DNA of 64,000 bases from Devosia lacusdianchii (lineage in GTDB: Bacteria; Pseudomonadota; Alphaproteobacteria; Rhizobiales; Devosiaceae), in NCBI RefSeq assembly GCF_022429625.1, contig NZ_CP092483.1, forward strand, positions 2,728,001-2,792,000. The letters are read 5' to 3'. Every line of letters begins with the position of its first letter. The stretch's first letter is position 1. The notes under the pieces were generated by a model. That model made no database searches, was not told where the DNA came from, and saw nothing but the letters and a program-made list of their open reading frames with translations. The position numbers and the translations under genes were made by a program. This document shows positions 17,476-28,742 of the stretch, one piece after another.

Positions 17476-18345
17476 ATGCCCGTCGACCAGCTCTCCGCCC
17501 CGCTCACCAAGGAACAGGCTTACGCGTTGGTCGACGCCGTCATGGAACGCGACGATCTGGCTTTGACGGCCTCGGCCCATGAGAACGAAGACACCGGCGA
17601 GTGGTTCTTCGAGGCCACCTGCGACAGCCCGCCCGATGTTGAATCATTTGTTGAACTGGCCCGGCAAACCCTTGGTGGGGCTGTCGAATTTTCAGTCTCG
17701 CCGATCGATCCAGAAATCAACTGGGTTGCCAAGTCGCTTGAAGGCCTGGCGCCGGTCATCGCCGGCGGATTCTATGTCTACGGCAGCCACGAAACCGGAC
17801 CGGTTCCGAGCGGCTTGACCCCGATGCGGATCGACGCGGCGCAGGCTTTTGGCACCGGTCACCACGAAACCACCACCGGGTGCCTCGAGGCCATCGACAA
17901 GCTGCTGAAGCGCCGGAAACCGCGCCACATGCTCGACGTTGGCACCGGCACCGGCGTGCTCGCCATTGCCCTTGCCAAGCGCACGCGCACGACGGTGATC
18001 GCCACCGATATTGACCCGATCTCGGTGGTGACGACGCAGGAAAATGCGACCCAGAACGGGGTCGGCAAGCTCATTATCGCGCTTGAAGCGACGGGGCTAA
18101 ACCACCCGGCGATCGCGCAAAATGCACCCTACGATCTGATCGTGGCCAATATTCTCGCAGGGCCGCTGATGGCGCTGGCGCCGGCCGTTGGCCGCGCGGC
18201 GCAGAAGGGCGCGACCATCATCTTGTCCGGCATTCTGGAGCATCAGGCGCGCGGCGTTATCAACGCCTATGCTCGCCAAGGCATGACCCTGACGCAGAAG
18301 CTGCAGCGCAAAGACTGGACCACGCTGATGCTGGAAATGAAGTAG
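17476..18345 (+). CDS. prmA: Ribosomal protein L11 methyltransferase
   Basis: A 289-residue PrmA. The N-terminal substrate-recognition domain (about 1-90) is followed by the linker and the methyltransferase domain with MRIDAAQAFGTGHHETTTGCLEAID, SAM motif I LDVGTGTGVLAIAL near 154-167, ATDIDPISV (II) and the catalytic-loop DLIVANILAGPL. It trimethylates residues of L11. AAAGGA at 17463-17468 supports the ATG. It is a single gene. Confidence 0.95.
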   Translation: MPVDQLSAPLTKEQAYALVDAVMERDDLALTASAHENEDTGEWFFEATCDSPPDVESFVELARQTLGGAVEFSVSPIDPEINWVAKSLEGLAPVIAGGFYVYGSHETGPVPSGLTPMRIDAAQAFGTGHHETTTGCLEAIDKLLKRRKPRHMLDVGTGTGVLAIALAKRTRTTVIATDIDPISVVTTQENATQNGVGKLIIALEATGLNHPAIAQNAPYDLIVANILAGPLMALAPAVGRAAQKGATIILSGILEHQARGVINAYARQGMTLTQKLQRKDWTTLMLEMK

Positions 18346-18393
18346 CGGACGGGCCGAGTGGCGCCGCCAAGCTGCGTTCCGTTACTCACCCCA

Positions 18394-18425
18394 AAAGCAA
18401 AATCCCCGAAGCGAGCTCCGGGGAT
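18394..18425 (-). terminator. Rho-independent terminator
   Basis: ATCCCCG at 18402-18408 pairs perfectly with CGGGGAT at 18419-18425. Read on the minus strand, the stem is followed by TTTTGCTTTT, so it terminates the small gene at 18458-18589; it may also end prmA transcription from the other side. Confidence 0.85.
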
Positions 18426-18457
18426 CGTCAGATCGTCAGCAGTAAACTGCAGCGGCC

Positions 18458-18589
18458 TTACGGGCGCTTGGTGAACGCGCCGATCAGCTGGTGCTGCATG
18501 CGGTAGCTGACCTGGCGGCTCGATTCACGGCCACGGGCGTCGATAACGGACCCCAGTGCCTTGCGGAAATCGTTCTTGCTCTCAGTCAT
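18458..18589 (-). CDS. Tiny basic protein, paralogue 1
   Basis: A 43-residue protein, not recognised: it begins MTESKN, is rich in Arg, Lys and Gln, and ends FTKRP. GGAG eight bases before the ATG at 18589 favours this start over the ATG at 18601. A terminator hairpin follows the stop, which supports it as a real transcript. It resembles the gene at 18712-18846: both begin M-x-x-SKN, share an AxGRE-type middle and end in TKR. Confidence 0.68.
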   Translation of the reverse strand: MTESKNDFRKALGSVIDARGRESSRQVSYRMQHQLIGAFTKRP

Positions 18590-18711
18590 TCTAGTCTCCA
18601 TGCACTTGTGACGATGGTCTATTGCCCCCGTCGCGATGTTATTTAGTCTCACCGGTAGGGTTTGGTTAGGCCCTAGCGGTCAAGGCAGCCCTGCAAGACT
18701 CGCAAACCCCG

Positions 18712-18846
18712 TTACCGCTTTGTTAATTTGCCGTTCAGCTTGCCATAGTCGCGCTCGAAGCGGTCGAGGTAGCGCTGCGCCTCGCGCTCGCGTCCCGCCA
18801 TCATCGCATCGAAGACGCGGACCACGAAATTCTTGCTCTTATCCAT
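18712..18846 (-). CDS. Tiny basic protein, paralogue 2
   Basis: A 44-residue protein beginning MDKSKNF and ending KLTKR, with a central amphipathic helix (AMMAGREREAQRYLDRF). AAGGAGA lies six to seven bases before the ATG, a near-perfect ribosome site, and the codon use matches the neighbours. It sits 122 bases upstream of paralogue 1 on the same strand. The function is unknown; size and charge resemble small nucleic-acid- or regulator-binding proteins, but that is speculation. Confidence 0.72.
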   Translation of the reverse strand: MDKSKNFVVRVFDAMMAGREREAQRYLDRFERDYGKLNGKLTKR

Positions 18847-18959
18847 TTCGCTCTCCTTGCTTCTCCATCTAAGTTAGGGCGCCGGCGCCGATTTGCGATT
18901 GCCCGGCGTAACAAGCCAGCCATGACCGGAGCGCACTCCGGCACGAGGAATTCCCGCCC

Positions 18960-20783
18960 ATGACCGCCCAGAGCTTCCCCCCTGCCGTTTTCCAGAGCTT
19001 CGAGGAAAAGGCCGACCCGAAGAACGTGGCTCCGCGCCTCGCCGCGTTGCGGGCGGCCATGGCCAAGGCAGGCGTGGATGGCTTCCTCATTCCGCGCGCC
19101 GATGCGCATCGCGGCGAGTCGGTTCCACCGAGCGAAGCGCGGCTGGCCTATATCACCGGCTTTACCGGCTCCGCCGGCGTCGCCTTGGTCGGCGCGAAGA
19201 AGGCGGCGCTATTCGTCGACAGCCGCTACACGCTGCAGGCCCCAGCGCAGACCGACACCAAGAAGATCACGGTGATCCAGACCGAGAGTCGGGGCATTGC
19301 TGCCGAGGCTCGCAACTACGTGCCCAAGGGTGGCACCATTGCCTACGACCCCTGGTTGCACACGCCGGGCGAAGTGCGCGACATAACGGCCATGCTCGAT
19401 GGCCACGCCACCATGGTCCCATCCGCCAACCTGGTCGATAGCATCTGGAAGGATCGCCCCGGCGCCCCGGTCAGTCCCATCGAATTTCTGGGCCACAACC
19501 GTGCCGGCAAGACGGCCCCCGACAAAATTGCCGAAATTCAAGCGTCGTTGGCTGCCGACGGCGCTGATGCGGGCGTGCTGACCCTACCCGAATCGATCTG
19601 CTGGCTGTTCAACATGCGCGGCCGCGACGTGCCCAACACGCCTTACGTCCTGGGCTTTGCCATCGTGCCGAAGAAGGGCTTGCCGACGCTTTATCTCGAC
19701 CCGGCCAAGATCACCGACGACATCCGCAAGGCGCTGGATGGCGTCGCCAAGCTGTCCAGCAGCAAAAGCCTGCCAGAGGCTTTGGCGCGGTTGGGCAAGG
19801 GCTCCAAAGCCGTGCTGATCGACCCCGCCACCGCGCCGGAGTCCGTCGCCACCGCGCTCAAGGATGCCGGCGCGAAGCTGATCGAGAAGCGCGACCCGGT
19901 GCTGCTGCCAAAATCGCGCAAGAATGATGCCGAATTGGCCGGCATGCGCGAAGCCCACAAGCTCGATGGCGTGGCGCTGGCCAAGTTTCTCGCCTGGTTC
20001 GACGACGCGGCGCCGAAGGGCGGGCTAACCGAAACCGGCATCGTCACGGCGCTCGAAGCCTTCCGTCGCGAGGAGGAGACCTGCGTCGATGCCAGCTTCG
20101 ACACCATTTCAGGTGCCGGGCCCAACGGTGCCATCGTGCACTACCGCGTGACCAACAAGACCGACCGCGTGCTCAATCCCGGCGAAATCATGCTGGTCGA
20201 TAGCGGCGCGCAATATCTGTCGGGCACGACCGACATCACCCGCACCATGTCGACTGGCAAGCCAAGCGACGAACAGCGCGACCGCTTCACCCGCGTGCTC
20301 AAGGGCATGGTGGCCATTTCGATGGCGCGGTTCCCCAAGGGCACCTCGGGTGCGCAGATCGACGTGCTGGCGCGCCAATTCCTGTGGCAGGCGGGGGTGA
20401 CTTACAATCACGGCACCGGGCACGGCGTCGGCGCCTATCTGGGCGTCCACGAAGGCCCGATCGGCATTTCCTCGCGCTACACGATGCCGCTCGAGATCGG
20501 CAACGTCATCTCCAACGAGCCGGGCTTTTACAAGGCCGGTGAATACGGCATTCGCATCGAGAACCTGATCACGGTGGTGCCGAGCGCGGGTTTCGATGGT
20601 TATCTCGAGTTCGAGACCATCACCCTGGCCCCGATCGATCGGGGCCTCATCCGCAAGTCCATGCTCACAGAAGCCGAGCGCGCCTGGATCGACGCCTACC
20701 ACCGCCGCGTGTGGAAGGAGATCGGCCCGCTGGTAAAGGGCAAGGTCAAGGACTGGCTCAAGGACGCGACTGAGGAATTGTAG
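18960..20783 (+). CDS. Aminopeptidase P family (M24B) peptidase
   Basis: A 607-residue three-domain enzyme of the long eukaryote-like aminopeptidase P type: two creatinase-like N-terminal domains (about 20-150 and 165-310), then a pita-bread M24 domain. The metal ligands are visible as the two Asp of LVDSGAQYLSGTTDITRT, the His of GTGHGVGAYLGVHEGP, the Glu of ISNEPGFYKAGEYGIRIEN and the later Glu. It removes N-terminal residues before proline in the cytoplasm. The ATG at 18960 follows GAGGA. Confidence 0.95.
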   Translation: MTAQSFPPAVFQSFEEKADPKNVAPRLAALRAAMAKAGVDGFLIPRADAHRGESVPPSEARLAYITGFTGSAGVALVGAKKAALFVDSRYTLQAPAQTDTKKITVIQTESRGIAAEARNYVPKGGTIAYDPWLHTPGEVRDITAMLDGHATMVPSANLVDSIWKDRPGAPVSPIEFLGHNRAGKTAPDKIAEIQASLAADGADAGVLTLPESICWLFNMRGRDVPNTPYVLGFAIVPKKGLPTLYLDPAKITDDIRKALDGVAKLSSSKSLPEALARLGKGSKAVLIDPATAPESVATALKDAGAKLIEKRDPVLLPKSRKNDAELAGMREAHKLDGVALAKFLAWFDDAAPKGGLTETGIVTALEAFRREEETCVDASFDTISGAGPNGAIVHYRVTNKTDRVLNPGEIMLVDSGAQYLSGTTDITRTMSTGKPSDEQRDRFTRVLKGMVAISMARFPKGTSGAQIDVLARQFLWQAGVTYNHGTGHGVGAYLGVHEGPIGISSRYTMPLEIGNVISNEPGFYKAGEYGIRIENLITVVPSAGFDGYLEFETITLAPIDRGLIRKSMLTEAERAWIDAYHRRVWKEIGPLVKGKVKDWLKDATEEL

Positions 20784-20813
20784 AGGCCTTTTTGCGGCGC
20801 ACAGAGACCGCCC

Positions 20814-20913
20814 TACCCACGATCGCTTGCCGCGGACTTGATCCGCGGTCACTCTCAACACGGCACAAGCGGTGAGAGACCTGCGGATCAAGTCCGCGGG
20901 AGCGACTGTGGGT
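20814..20913. repeat. Palindromic intergenic repeat, family B
   Basis: An element of about 100 bases bounded by CCCAC and GTGGG. It contains a GCGGACTTGATCCGC-type palindrome near 20831-20846 and its inverted counterpart GCGGATCAAGTCCGC near 20883-20897. A clearly homologous copy lies at 40831-40934 inside the dcw cluster, with similarity across most of its length. Confidence 0.88.
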
Positions 20914-20956
20914 TGAGAAGGGTAGCGACCTCTCCCCGAAGGAGGAGTGAAGAACC

Positions 20957-21448
20957 TTAAAACCCCAGCGGATCGTAGGTCAGGGCCCAGCTCAAAAGCC
21001 AGTGTTCCTCGCTGCCCATCGATGAGACATCATCGACCTTCCAGCCCTCGGCTTCGCGCACCATGGCTATGCTCAGCAGCCGTGGCTGGTCGAAATTGTG
21101 ATAGCTCACATTGATCACCGCCCGGTCGTCGATCTGCGCCGGTTCCCCGATATGGACATCGAACAGCAGCGCATTGACGTCGGGCAGGAACGGATTGAAC
21201 ACGGCGTCGATGGTGAATTCAGAGCCACTCATCGCTGCATCGCTGGAGAACACGTCGTTCTCGACCGCCTGGTCGAAGATCGCCTTGAGCCGGGTCGAGT
21301 AGTAGACGGTGGGATCGGCGACCGTTTGGCCGAGCTGGTAGTCGTCATAGATGGCCGCCACCAGCGCCTTCGGATTGTCGAAGCGCTCGGCCGCCCAGGC
21401 GCATGGCACCATCGCCATGGCCGCAAACGCCGCCAATATCTGTCGCAT
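20957..21448 (-). CDS. Exported DUF3828-like protein, paralogue 1
   Basis: A 163-residue protein with a Sec signal peptide (LAAFAAMAMVPCAWAA) and a small NTF2/DUF3828-like domain: DNPKALVAAIYDDYQ, FNPFLPDVN, VISVSYHNF-like strands and WKVDDVSS near the end. It resembles the gene at 21551-22018, which has the same order of motifs (LLTAFYEPYF, SFDPYIDGQDYEI, GWKIDDVVS). The domain assignment is by eye. Role unknown; probably periplasmic. Confidence 0.72.
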   Translation of the reverse strand: MRQILAAFAAMAMVPCAWAAERFDNPKALVAAIYDDYQLGQTVADPTVYYSTRLKAIFDQAVENDVFSSDAAMSGSEFTIDAVFNPFLPDVNALLFDVHIGEPAQIDDRAVINVSYHNFDQPRLLSIAMVREAEGWKVDDVSSMGSEEHWLLSWALTYDPLGF

Positions 21449-21550
21449 TCCCTTGCCCCTCATGTGACGCCAGCCTGCTAGCTGCGTCGCACGGCATGAC
21501 TGTGATGGGGCGGTGGCGGATTTGCGACAGCTGCCTTAAATTTCGTCCAT

Positions 21551-22018
21551 TTAATTGTAGAGTGCGGCGGCTTCCGCGAAAATCTCGCTGAGGCGATAGG
21601 GATTGTCCGGATTGGTCGAAACGACGTCGTCGATTTTCCAGCCGCCGTTCTCCAGCACCAGCTCATAGGTTAGGCTGCGCGGCTCGCCGAAATTCTTGAA
21701 GGTCACGTCGGCCGAGGCATAGTCGCCAGCAATGCCGGGCGCACCGATCTCGAAATCGGTGATCTCGTAGTCCTGCCCGTCGATATAGGGATCAAAACTC
21801 AGCGCCCCCATCTCCCCTTCCGGCGTCACCAGCGCATCATTGTCGTAAAGCGCCTGCAGCGCCGCCGACCGGAATTGCACCTCGTCCTCGGGGAAATCGT
21901 CGCTGAAATACGGTTCATAGAACGCCGTAAGCAAATCCTGCGGCGTTTCGAAAGCCTGGGCAGCAGCGAAACCCGTCAGGGCCAGGAACATGCCGGTGGC
22001 GAGGGCAGCAAGGCGCAT
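21551..22018 (-). CDS. Exported DUF3828-like protein, paralogue 2
   Basis: A 155-residue exported protein: signal peptide ALATGMFLALTGFAAAQA, then QDLLTAFYEPYFSDDFPEDEVQFRSAALQALYD, FDPYIDGQDYEITDFEIG and LVLENGGWKIDDVVSTNPDNPYRLSEIF. It lies about 100 bases upstream of paralogue 1 on the same strand and is probably co-transcribed with it. The mature protein is very acidic. Role unknown; likely a duplication. Confidence 0.75.
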   Translation of the reverse strand: MRLAALATGMFLALTGFAAAQAFETPQDLLTAFYEPYFSDDFPEDEVQFRSAALQALYDNDALVTPEGEMGALSFDPYIDGQDYEITDFEIGAPGIAGDYASADVTFKNFGEPRSLTYELVLENGGWKIDDVVSTNPDNPYRLSEIFAEAAALYN

Positions 22019-22110
22019 GGGAAATCTCCAAGAACAGAACGAGGGCTGGCTATTCTTCCAGTCAGCATCCGGTATTGGTGGTGATACGCCAACCTCTCCA
22101 CATCGTCACC

Positions 22111-22195
22111 ACCCGACTTGTTCGGGTGGTTCAAATGCGCCCCTGGGCATGCTGGATTGCCCGGGCAATGACGATTGAGCGAAGAGTCGTCGTGC
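22111..22195. repeat. Palindromic intergenic hairpins
   Basis: CCACCCGACTTGTTCGGGTGG at 22110-22130 is a near-perfect palindrome with a TTGT loop. A looser pair, CCTGGGCATG and GTCGTGCCCAGG, brackets 22142-22200. Together they fill the gap between two exported-protein genes and resemble the other GC-rich intergenic elements in the window. Confidence 0.6.
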
Positions 22196-22202
22196 CCAGG
22201 GT

Positions 22203-23510
22203 CTAATTGAACCAGAACACGTAATTCAGCCAGTCGACACCGAACGCCTCATTGGCTTCCGCAAAGCTCTGCGCATCGGCGATGGGGCCGTCCTTGAGGT
22301 AAGGCAGTGCCCCCGCGCCAGTCAGGATCATGACGAGGTCGGTGCGGGTCGCGGTCTCGAAATATGCTTTGAGATCAAAGCCCTGCTTGAAGCGCCAATG
22401 CGGCACCAGCAACTCGCCATCGAGCACCTGATCGACGGTATCAAGCGTTGCCATCCAGGCATCCACGGTCTTCTGCGTTACCGGGGTATCGGGCACCAGC
22501 GAGGTCTGGCTGGGCGATGGCACCAATTCCCTGTTGTCGTCCGTCTCGGCCAGGATCAGCTCCCAGTTCTGGCGCGACAGTGCCGTGATCGACTTGAGGC
22601 GGTCGAGCACGCCGGCCAGCCGCTCGGCATCGGTTACCGGGAAGTTCAGCGTGTGGATCGCGGCGATGATATCGGCGATGCCGGTATCGCTCTCAGGATC
22701 CATGAACAGCATGCCGCCGCGCGAATAGTCCTGCATTGGCAGATCGGCCTTAGGGAAGACACGGTGCAGGTAGGCGTTGAAGAAGTCCGTGAAGTCATGG
22801 GCCAGAAGCAGATCGAACGGCGCCGCCGTGACCTGCGTATAGCCGGCAAACCAGATGGCGTCGGCGCGATCGAAGCCAATGGTGGTATCGACCACCGCCG
22901 GCTCTACATCCTTGGTCTTGCTCTTGCCGCCCGGCGGCGGAGCGTCCGGGACTTCGAATTCGTCGAACTCATCGAACTCGTCAAAATTATCGAACGACTC
23001 GATCACCGCGCCAAGCGTTTCGCCCGCATCGGCCTCGCCATTGCCGTTGAAATCGATCCGCACCTTGAGCGGATCGATGGTGATGACATAGTCGCCCTCT
23101 CCGCCGGAGAGCTCGAAAGCGGTTCGCGCCAGATCCAGATCAACCACAAAGTCCGAAAGCACGGTGCGCAACGCGTCGTATGTCAGCGGTTCCGGGTTGG
23201 GATTGGCCGGAATGGACTCGGCGCCCATGTTGAGGCCCAACAGCATGGCCGCGGCGGTGGTGCCGGGTGTGGTTGCGCCATAGCGGTAGAGATCCTGAGC
23301 CAAGCCCTCATAGGCCGTGACGAATTTCAGCAGACCGAGAGCGAAACACCCTTCCTGATCGGCCGCGTCGCAGGCGCTGCCAGCGACGGCGAGGCCCTGG
23401 GCCGCCTTGCCGGCATAGAGATGTTCGATGAGTGCATCGCCCGCTTCGCCCGCCTGTGCGGAGCCCGATAGCAGCGTTGCCGTTATCACCAGTCCGGCCA
23501 GTCTCTTCAT
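22203..23510 (-). CDS. Exported hypothetical protein with EF-hand-like loop
   Basis: A 435-residue exported protein, not recognised. It has a signal peptide (LAGLVITATLLSGSAQA), two Cys (GSACDAADQEGCFALG) and a helix-rich body. Around residue 160 a canonical 12-residue EF-hand-type loop reads DFNGNGEADAGE. It is followed by an acidic repeat of the DEF triplet (FDEFDEFDEFEV) and a Lys-rich linker. The first half resembles an imelysin-like or periplasmic helical protein only vaguely. GGGAGAG before the ATG at 23510 fixes the start; it ends in YVFWFN. Confidence 0.7.
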   Translation of the reverse strand: MKRLAGLVITATLLSGSAQAGEAGDALIEHLYAGKAAQGLAVAGSACDAADQEGCFALGLLKFVTAYEGLAQDLYRYGATTPGTTAAAMLLGLNMGAESIPANPNPEPLTYDALRTVLSDFVVDLDLARTAFELSGGEGDYVITIDPLKVRIDFNGNGEADAGETLGAVIESFDNFDEFDEFDEFEVPDAPPPGGKSKTKDVEPAVVDTTIGFDRADAIWFAGYTQVTAAPFDLLLAHDFTDFFNAYLHRVFPKADLPMQDYSRGGMLFMDPESDTGIADIIAAIHTLNFPVTDAERLAGVLDRLKSITALSRQNWELILAETDDNRELVPSPSQTSLVPDTPVTQKTVDAWMATLDTVDQVLDGELLVPHWRFKQGFDLKAYFETATRTDLVMILTGAGALPYLKDGPIADAQSFAEANEAFGVDWLNYVFWFN

Positions 23511-23538
23511 GTACTCTCCCTGGGCGGATCGCCCAAAT

Positions 23539-25896
<2,358 letters not shown>

Positions 25897-25899
25897 TTG

Positions 25900-27570
25900 C
25901 TACCCAACTTCGCTCAACAGCTTGCTCGCGGCTGCCCTTGCCTCGTCAGTCACGGTAGCACCAGCCAGCATGCGGGCGACTTCCTCTTGCCGGGCATCGG
26001 CGCCGAGCGGCTTCACATGGGTGCGCATGAACGCCCCCTCCTTGACCGCCTGCTTCTCGATCAGCAGATGCCGTTGCGCCCGCGCCGCCACCTGGGGCGC
26101 GTGGGTCACCGCCAGCACCTGCACCTTGCCGGCCAGCCGCGCCAGGCGTCGGCCAATGGCGTCGGCCACGGCACCACCCACTCCGGTGTCAATTTCGTCA
26201 AAGATCAGCACTGGCGCCGAGCCGCGATCGGCCAGCACCACCTTGAGCGCCAGGAGGAACCGGCTGAGCTCGCCACCCGAAGCGACCTTGAGCAATGGCC
26301 CCGCCGCCGTGCCCGGATTGGTCTGCACATGGAAAGCGATCTGGTCGAAACCGGCGGCGGCGATGCGGGTTTTGTCGACCTGATGGTCGACGATGAACTT
26401 GGCCGCGCCCAGTTTGAGATCGGGCAATTCGGCGCCCACCGCCTTGGCCAGCGCACCGGCTGCCTTGAGACGCCCGGCGCTCAGCGTCTCAGCCGCCTTG
26501 CGATAAGCCTCCATGGCCCTGGCCTCGGCCGCTTCAAGCGCCGCGAGGCGCGCCTCCCCGCTTTGCAGCGTTTCGAGGTCTGCCGTGTATTTCGCCAGTA
26601 CATCCTGCAGGCCGCCGCAGCTTGTCTGGTGCTTGCGCGCGGCCGCCCGCAGGGCGAACAACCGTTCCTCGACGCCTTCCAGCTCGGCGGGGTCGTAGGC
26701 CATTTCACGCTTCAGTTCGTCGAGTGCATCACCCGTGCGGTCCAGCGCGCCCAGCGAAGCGTCGAGCGTGTCCACAATGGGCTGGAACAGCGTCGCGCCA
26801 CCGTCGATCTTGCGCATCAGCCGGCGCATCAGGCTCGCCAGGGCCGGCGCAGGCGCGGATGGACCGTTGAGCATCTCGTCGATTTCGGTGACGTCGGAGG
26901 CCGAGCGCTCGACCTGTTGCAGGTGTTGCCGGCGCTCCGCGAGCTCTTCCTCTTCGCCGGCTTGCGGCTTGAGCTTGCCCAATTCCTCGACCGTGTGCCG
27001 TGCATAATCCTCGGCAGCCAGCGCCTCGGCCACCAGCGCTTTTTGCGCCGCCACGGCCTCCTGCGCGTCGCTCAGGTCCTGCCAGGCGTCCCGCACCCGC
27101 GCCACGGCGGCCTCGAGTTCGCCAAAGGCATCGAGCGCCGCCCGGTGGGTCGCCACGTCGACCAGCGCGCGATCATCGTGCTGGCCGTGGATTTCCACGA
27201 TCTGCCCGCCGATCTTTTGCAGCAAGGCTGCGGACACCGGCTGATCGTTGATGAAGGCTCGCGTGCGGCCATCGGCGAACTGAACTCGGCGCAGGATGAC
27301 GTCTTCATCATCGGGAATGGCGTTGTCGCGCAGTGCGGCGCGCGCCGGATGGTCGGCCGGCAATTGCAGCACCGCCACCACTTGCCCGCTTTCCTGCCCG
27401 GTTCGGACCAGAGATGCGTCCCCTCGCCCGCCAAGCGCCAACGTCAGCGCGTCCAGCAGGATGGATTTGCCGGCGCCAGTTTCACCGGTGAGAACAGTCA
27501 TACCGCCATCGAGCGCCAGATCGAGCTGATCGATGAGGACAATATTGCGAACCGAAAGCGCGTTCAGCAT
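25900..27570 (-). CDS. recN: DNA repair protein RecN
   Basis: A 556-residue SMC-like ATPase. Walker A GETGAGKSILLDAL is near residue 29, the globular ATPase head follows, two antiparallel coiled-coil arms occupy about 160-370, and the C-terminal head has the signature SGGELSRFLLALK, then Walker B PVLIFDEIDTGVGG and the D/H-loop region VLAVTHAPQVAA. It acts early in double-strand break repair. It follows bamD on the same strand after a 230-base gap that contains a terminator and a repeat, so it probably has its own promoter. No convincing LexA box was seen upstream. Confidence 0.96.
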   Translation of the reverse strand: MLNALSVRNIVLIDQLDLALDGGMTVLTGETGAGKSILLDALTLALGGRGDASLVRTGQESGQVVAVLQLPADHPARAALRDNAIPDDEDVILRRVQFADGRTRAFINDQPVSAALLQKIGGQIVEIHGQHDDRALVDVATHRAALDAFGELEAAVARVRDAWQDLSDAQEAVAAQKALVAEALAAEDYARHTVEELGKLKPQAGEEEELAERRQHLQQVERSASDVTEIDEMLNGPSAPAPALASLMRRLMRKIDGGATLFQPIVDTLDASLGALDRTGDALDELKREMAYDPAELEGVEERLFALRAAARKHQTSCGGLQDVLAKYTADLETLQSGEARLAALEAAEARAMEAYRKAAETLSAGRLKAAGALAKAVGAELPDLKLGAAKFIVDHQVDKTRIAAAGFDQIAFHVQTNPGTAAGPLLKVASGGELSRFLLALKVVLADRGSAPVLIFDEIDTGVGGAVADAIGRRLARLAGKVQVLAVTHAPQVAARAQRHLLIEKQAVKEGAFMRTHVKPLGADARQEEVARMLAGATVTDEARAAASKLLSEVG

Positions 27571-27630
27571 GCGCGGACTATCCCAGACTTCTGCACTGGT
27601 GGCGTACGAACATTAATCTACTACCATCAC

Positions 27631-27700
27631 GTCATTCCCGCGAAAGCGGGAATCCCCCTTTCACACAGCTAGGGAGATTCCCGCTTTCGCGGGAATGACG
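27631..27700. repeat. Palindromic intergenic repeat, family A
   Basis: A full pair: CATTCCCGCGAAAGCGGGAA at 27633-27652 and the inverted copy ending GGGAATGACG at 27700, around a spacer of about 20 bases. It is almost identical to 1572-1642. It lies between the bamD terminator and recN. Confidence 0.88.
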
Positions 27701-27730
27701 CGGCGAGCGTTGACCGCCGCCACAAACGAA

Positions 27731-27754
27731 CTGGGGCGCATCTTAGCGCCCCAG
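27731..27754 (-). terminator. Terminator after bamD
   Basis: CTGGGGCGC at 27731-27739 pairs perfectly with GCGCCCCAG at 27746-27754 (9 bp, 6-base loop). On the minus strand the stem is followed by TTCGTTTGTG. It lies about 50 bases after the bamD stop. Confidence 0.75.
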
Positions 27755-27802
27755 AACAAACTAGCAACAAATTACTTAGGAACTCTTAGTTCCCCGGAAC
27801 GA

Positions 27803-28648
27803 TCAGTTCCGCAAGCCTGCCATCCAGCTTCCGTTGTTGACGGTCGGTGCGAGACCCTGCTTGCCCAGCAGTTCGAAAGCCTGCTTGTACCAGCTGCTCG
27901 ACGGGTAGTTGTGACCCAGCACGGCGGCCGCAGTCATGGCTTCGGTGGTCAGGCCAAGCGACAGATAGGCCTCGGTCAGGCGATAGAGCGCCTCTTCGAT
28001 GTGAGTCGAAGTCTGCCAGGTCTCGACGACCGTACGGAACCGGTTGATGGCAGCCGTGTATTGGCCATTGCCCAGATAGTAACGGCCCACCGACATTTCC
28101 TTGCCGGCCAGCTGATCAAAGGCAACCAACAGCTTCTCGCGCGCGTCCTCGGCATATTCAGACTGCGGATAGTTGGAAATCAGCAGGTTGTAGGTGTCGA
28201 TGGCATCGCGCGACAACTGCTGGTCACGCGTGATGTCCTTGATCTGCGCGAAATAGGAATTGCCCTTGAGATAAAGCACATAGGGAACGTCCTTGGCGGT
28301 CGGATAGAGCGCCAGGAACCGGTCCGCTGCCAGAATCGCCTGGTCGAGCTCGCCGCCGCGATAGTTGGCAAAGACCTGCATCAGCTTGGATTTTTCGACC
28401 AGCGGATCGCGCGGGTGCTGGCGGTCAAGCTGTTCCAGGCTCTTGATAGCGGTCTGGAAGTACTGGCGATCCATGTCGTCCAGTGCCTTCTGATACAGCG
28501 TCGCCGCCGGAACAATGGCCGCTTCCCTGATTTTGGGCGGACCAAACAGGTTCATCCCCGAGCAGCCTGCGAGCACGACCGCAACGAGGGCAACGGTCAG
28601 GAACCGGGTCGCACGGCCGGTGAGACCACCAATAACGTCAACTGTCAC
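27803..28648 (-). CDS. bamD: Outer membrane assembly lipoprotein BamD
   Basis: A 281-residue lipoprotein. A hydrophobic leader ends in the lipobox LAGC with the lipidated Cys at about residue 29. Tandem TPR-like helices follow: ATLYQKALDDMDRQYFQTAIKSLEQLDRQHP, QAILAADRFLALYPTAKDVPYVLYLKGNSYF, the conserved RDAIDTYNLLISNYPQSEYAEDAREKL, and EIAVGRYYLG-like helix EMSVGRYYLGNGQYTAAINRF. It is part of the BAM complex that inserts beta-barrel proteins into the outer membrane. It sits between lpxC and recN, the usual order in this order of bacteria. Confidence 0.96.
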   Translation of the reverse strand: MTVDVIGGLTGRATRFLTVALVAVVLAGCSGMNLFGPPKIREAAIVPAATLYQKALDDMDRQYFQTAIKSLEQLDRQHPRDPLVEKSKLMQVFANYRGGELDQAILAADRFLALYPTAKDVPYVLYLKGNSYFAQIKDITRDQQLSRDAIDTYNLLISNYPQSEYAEDAREKLLVAFDQLAGKEMSVGRYYLGNGQYTAAINRFRTVVETWQTSTHIEEALYRLTEAYLSLGLTTEAMTAAAVLGHNYPSSSWYKQAFELLGKQGLAPTVNNGSWMAGLRN

Positions 28649-28742
28649 GAACTGCCCCGTCCTTATAACGAAAACCGCAGCGTTGCGGCGTAGTTAGCAA
28701 ATGGATCAAAACTGTGGCGCCGCGCGCCGTCCCCCACGGGGA

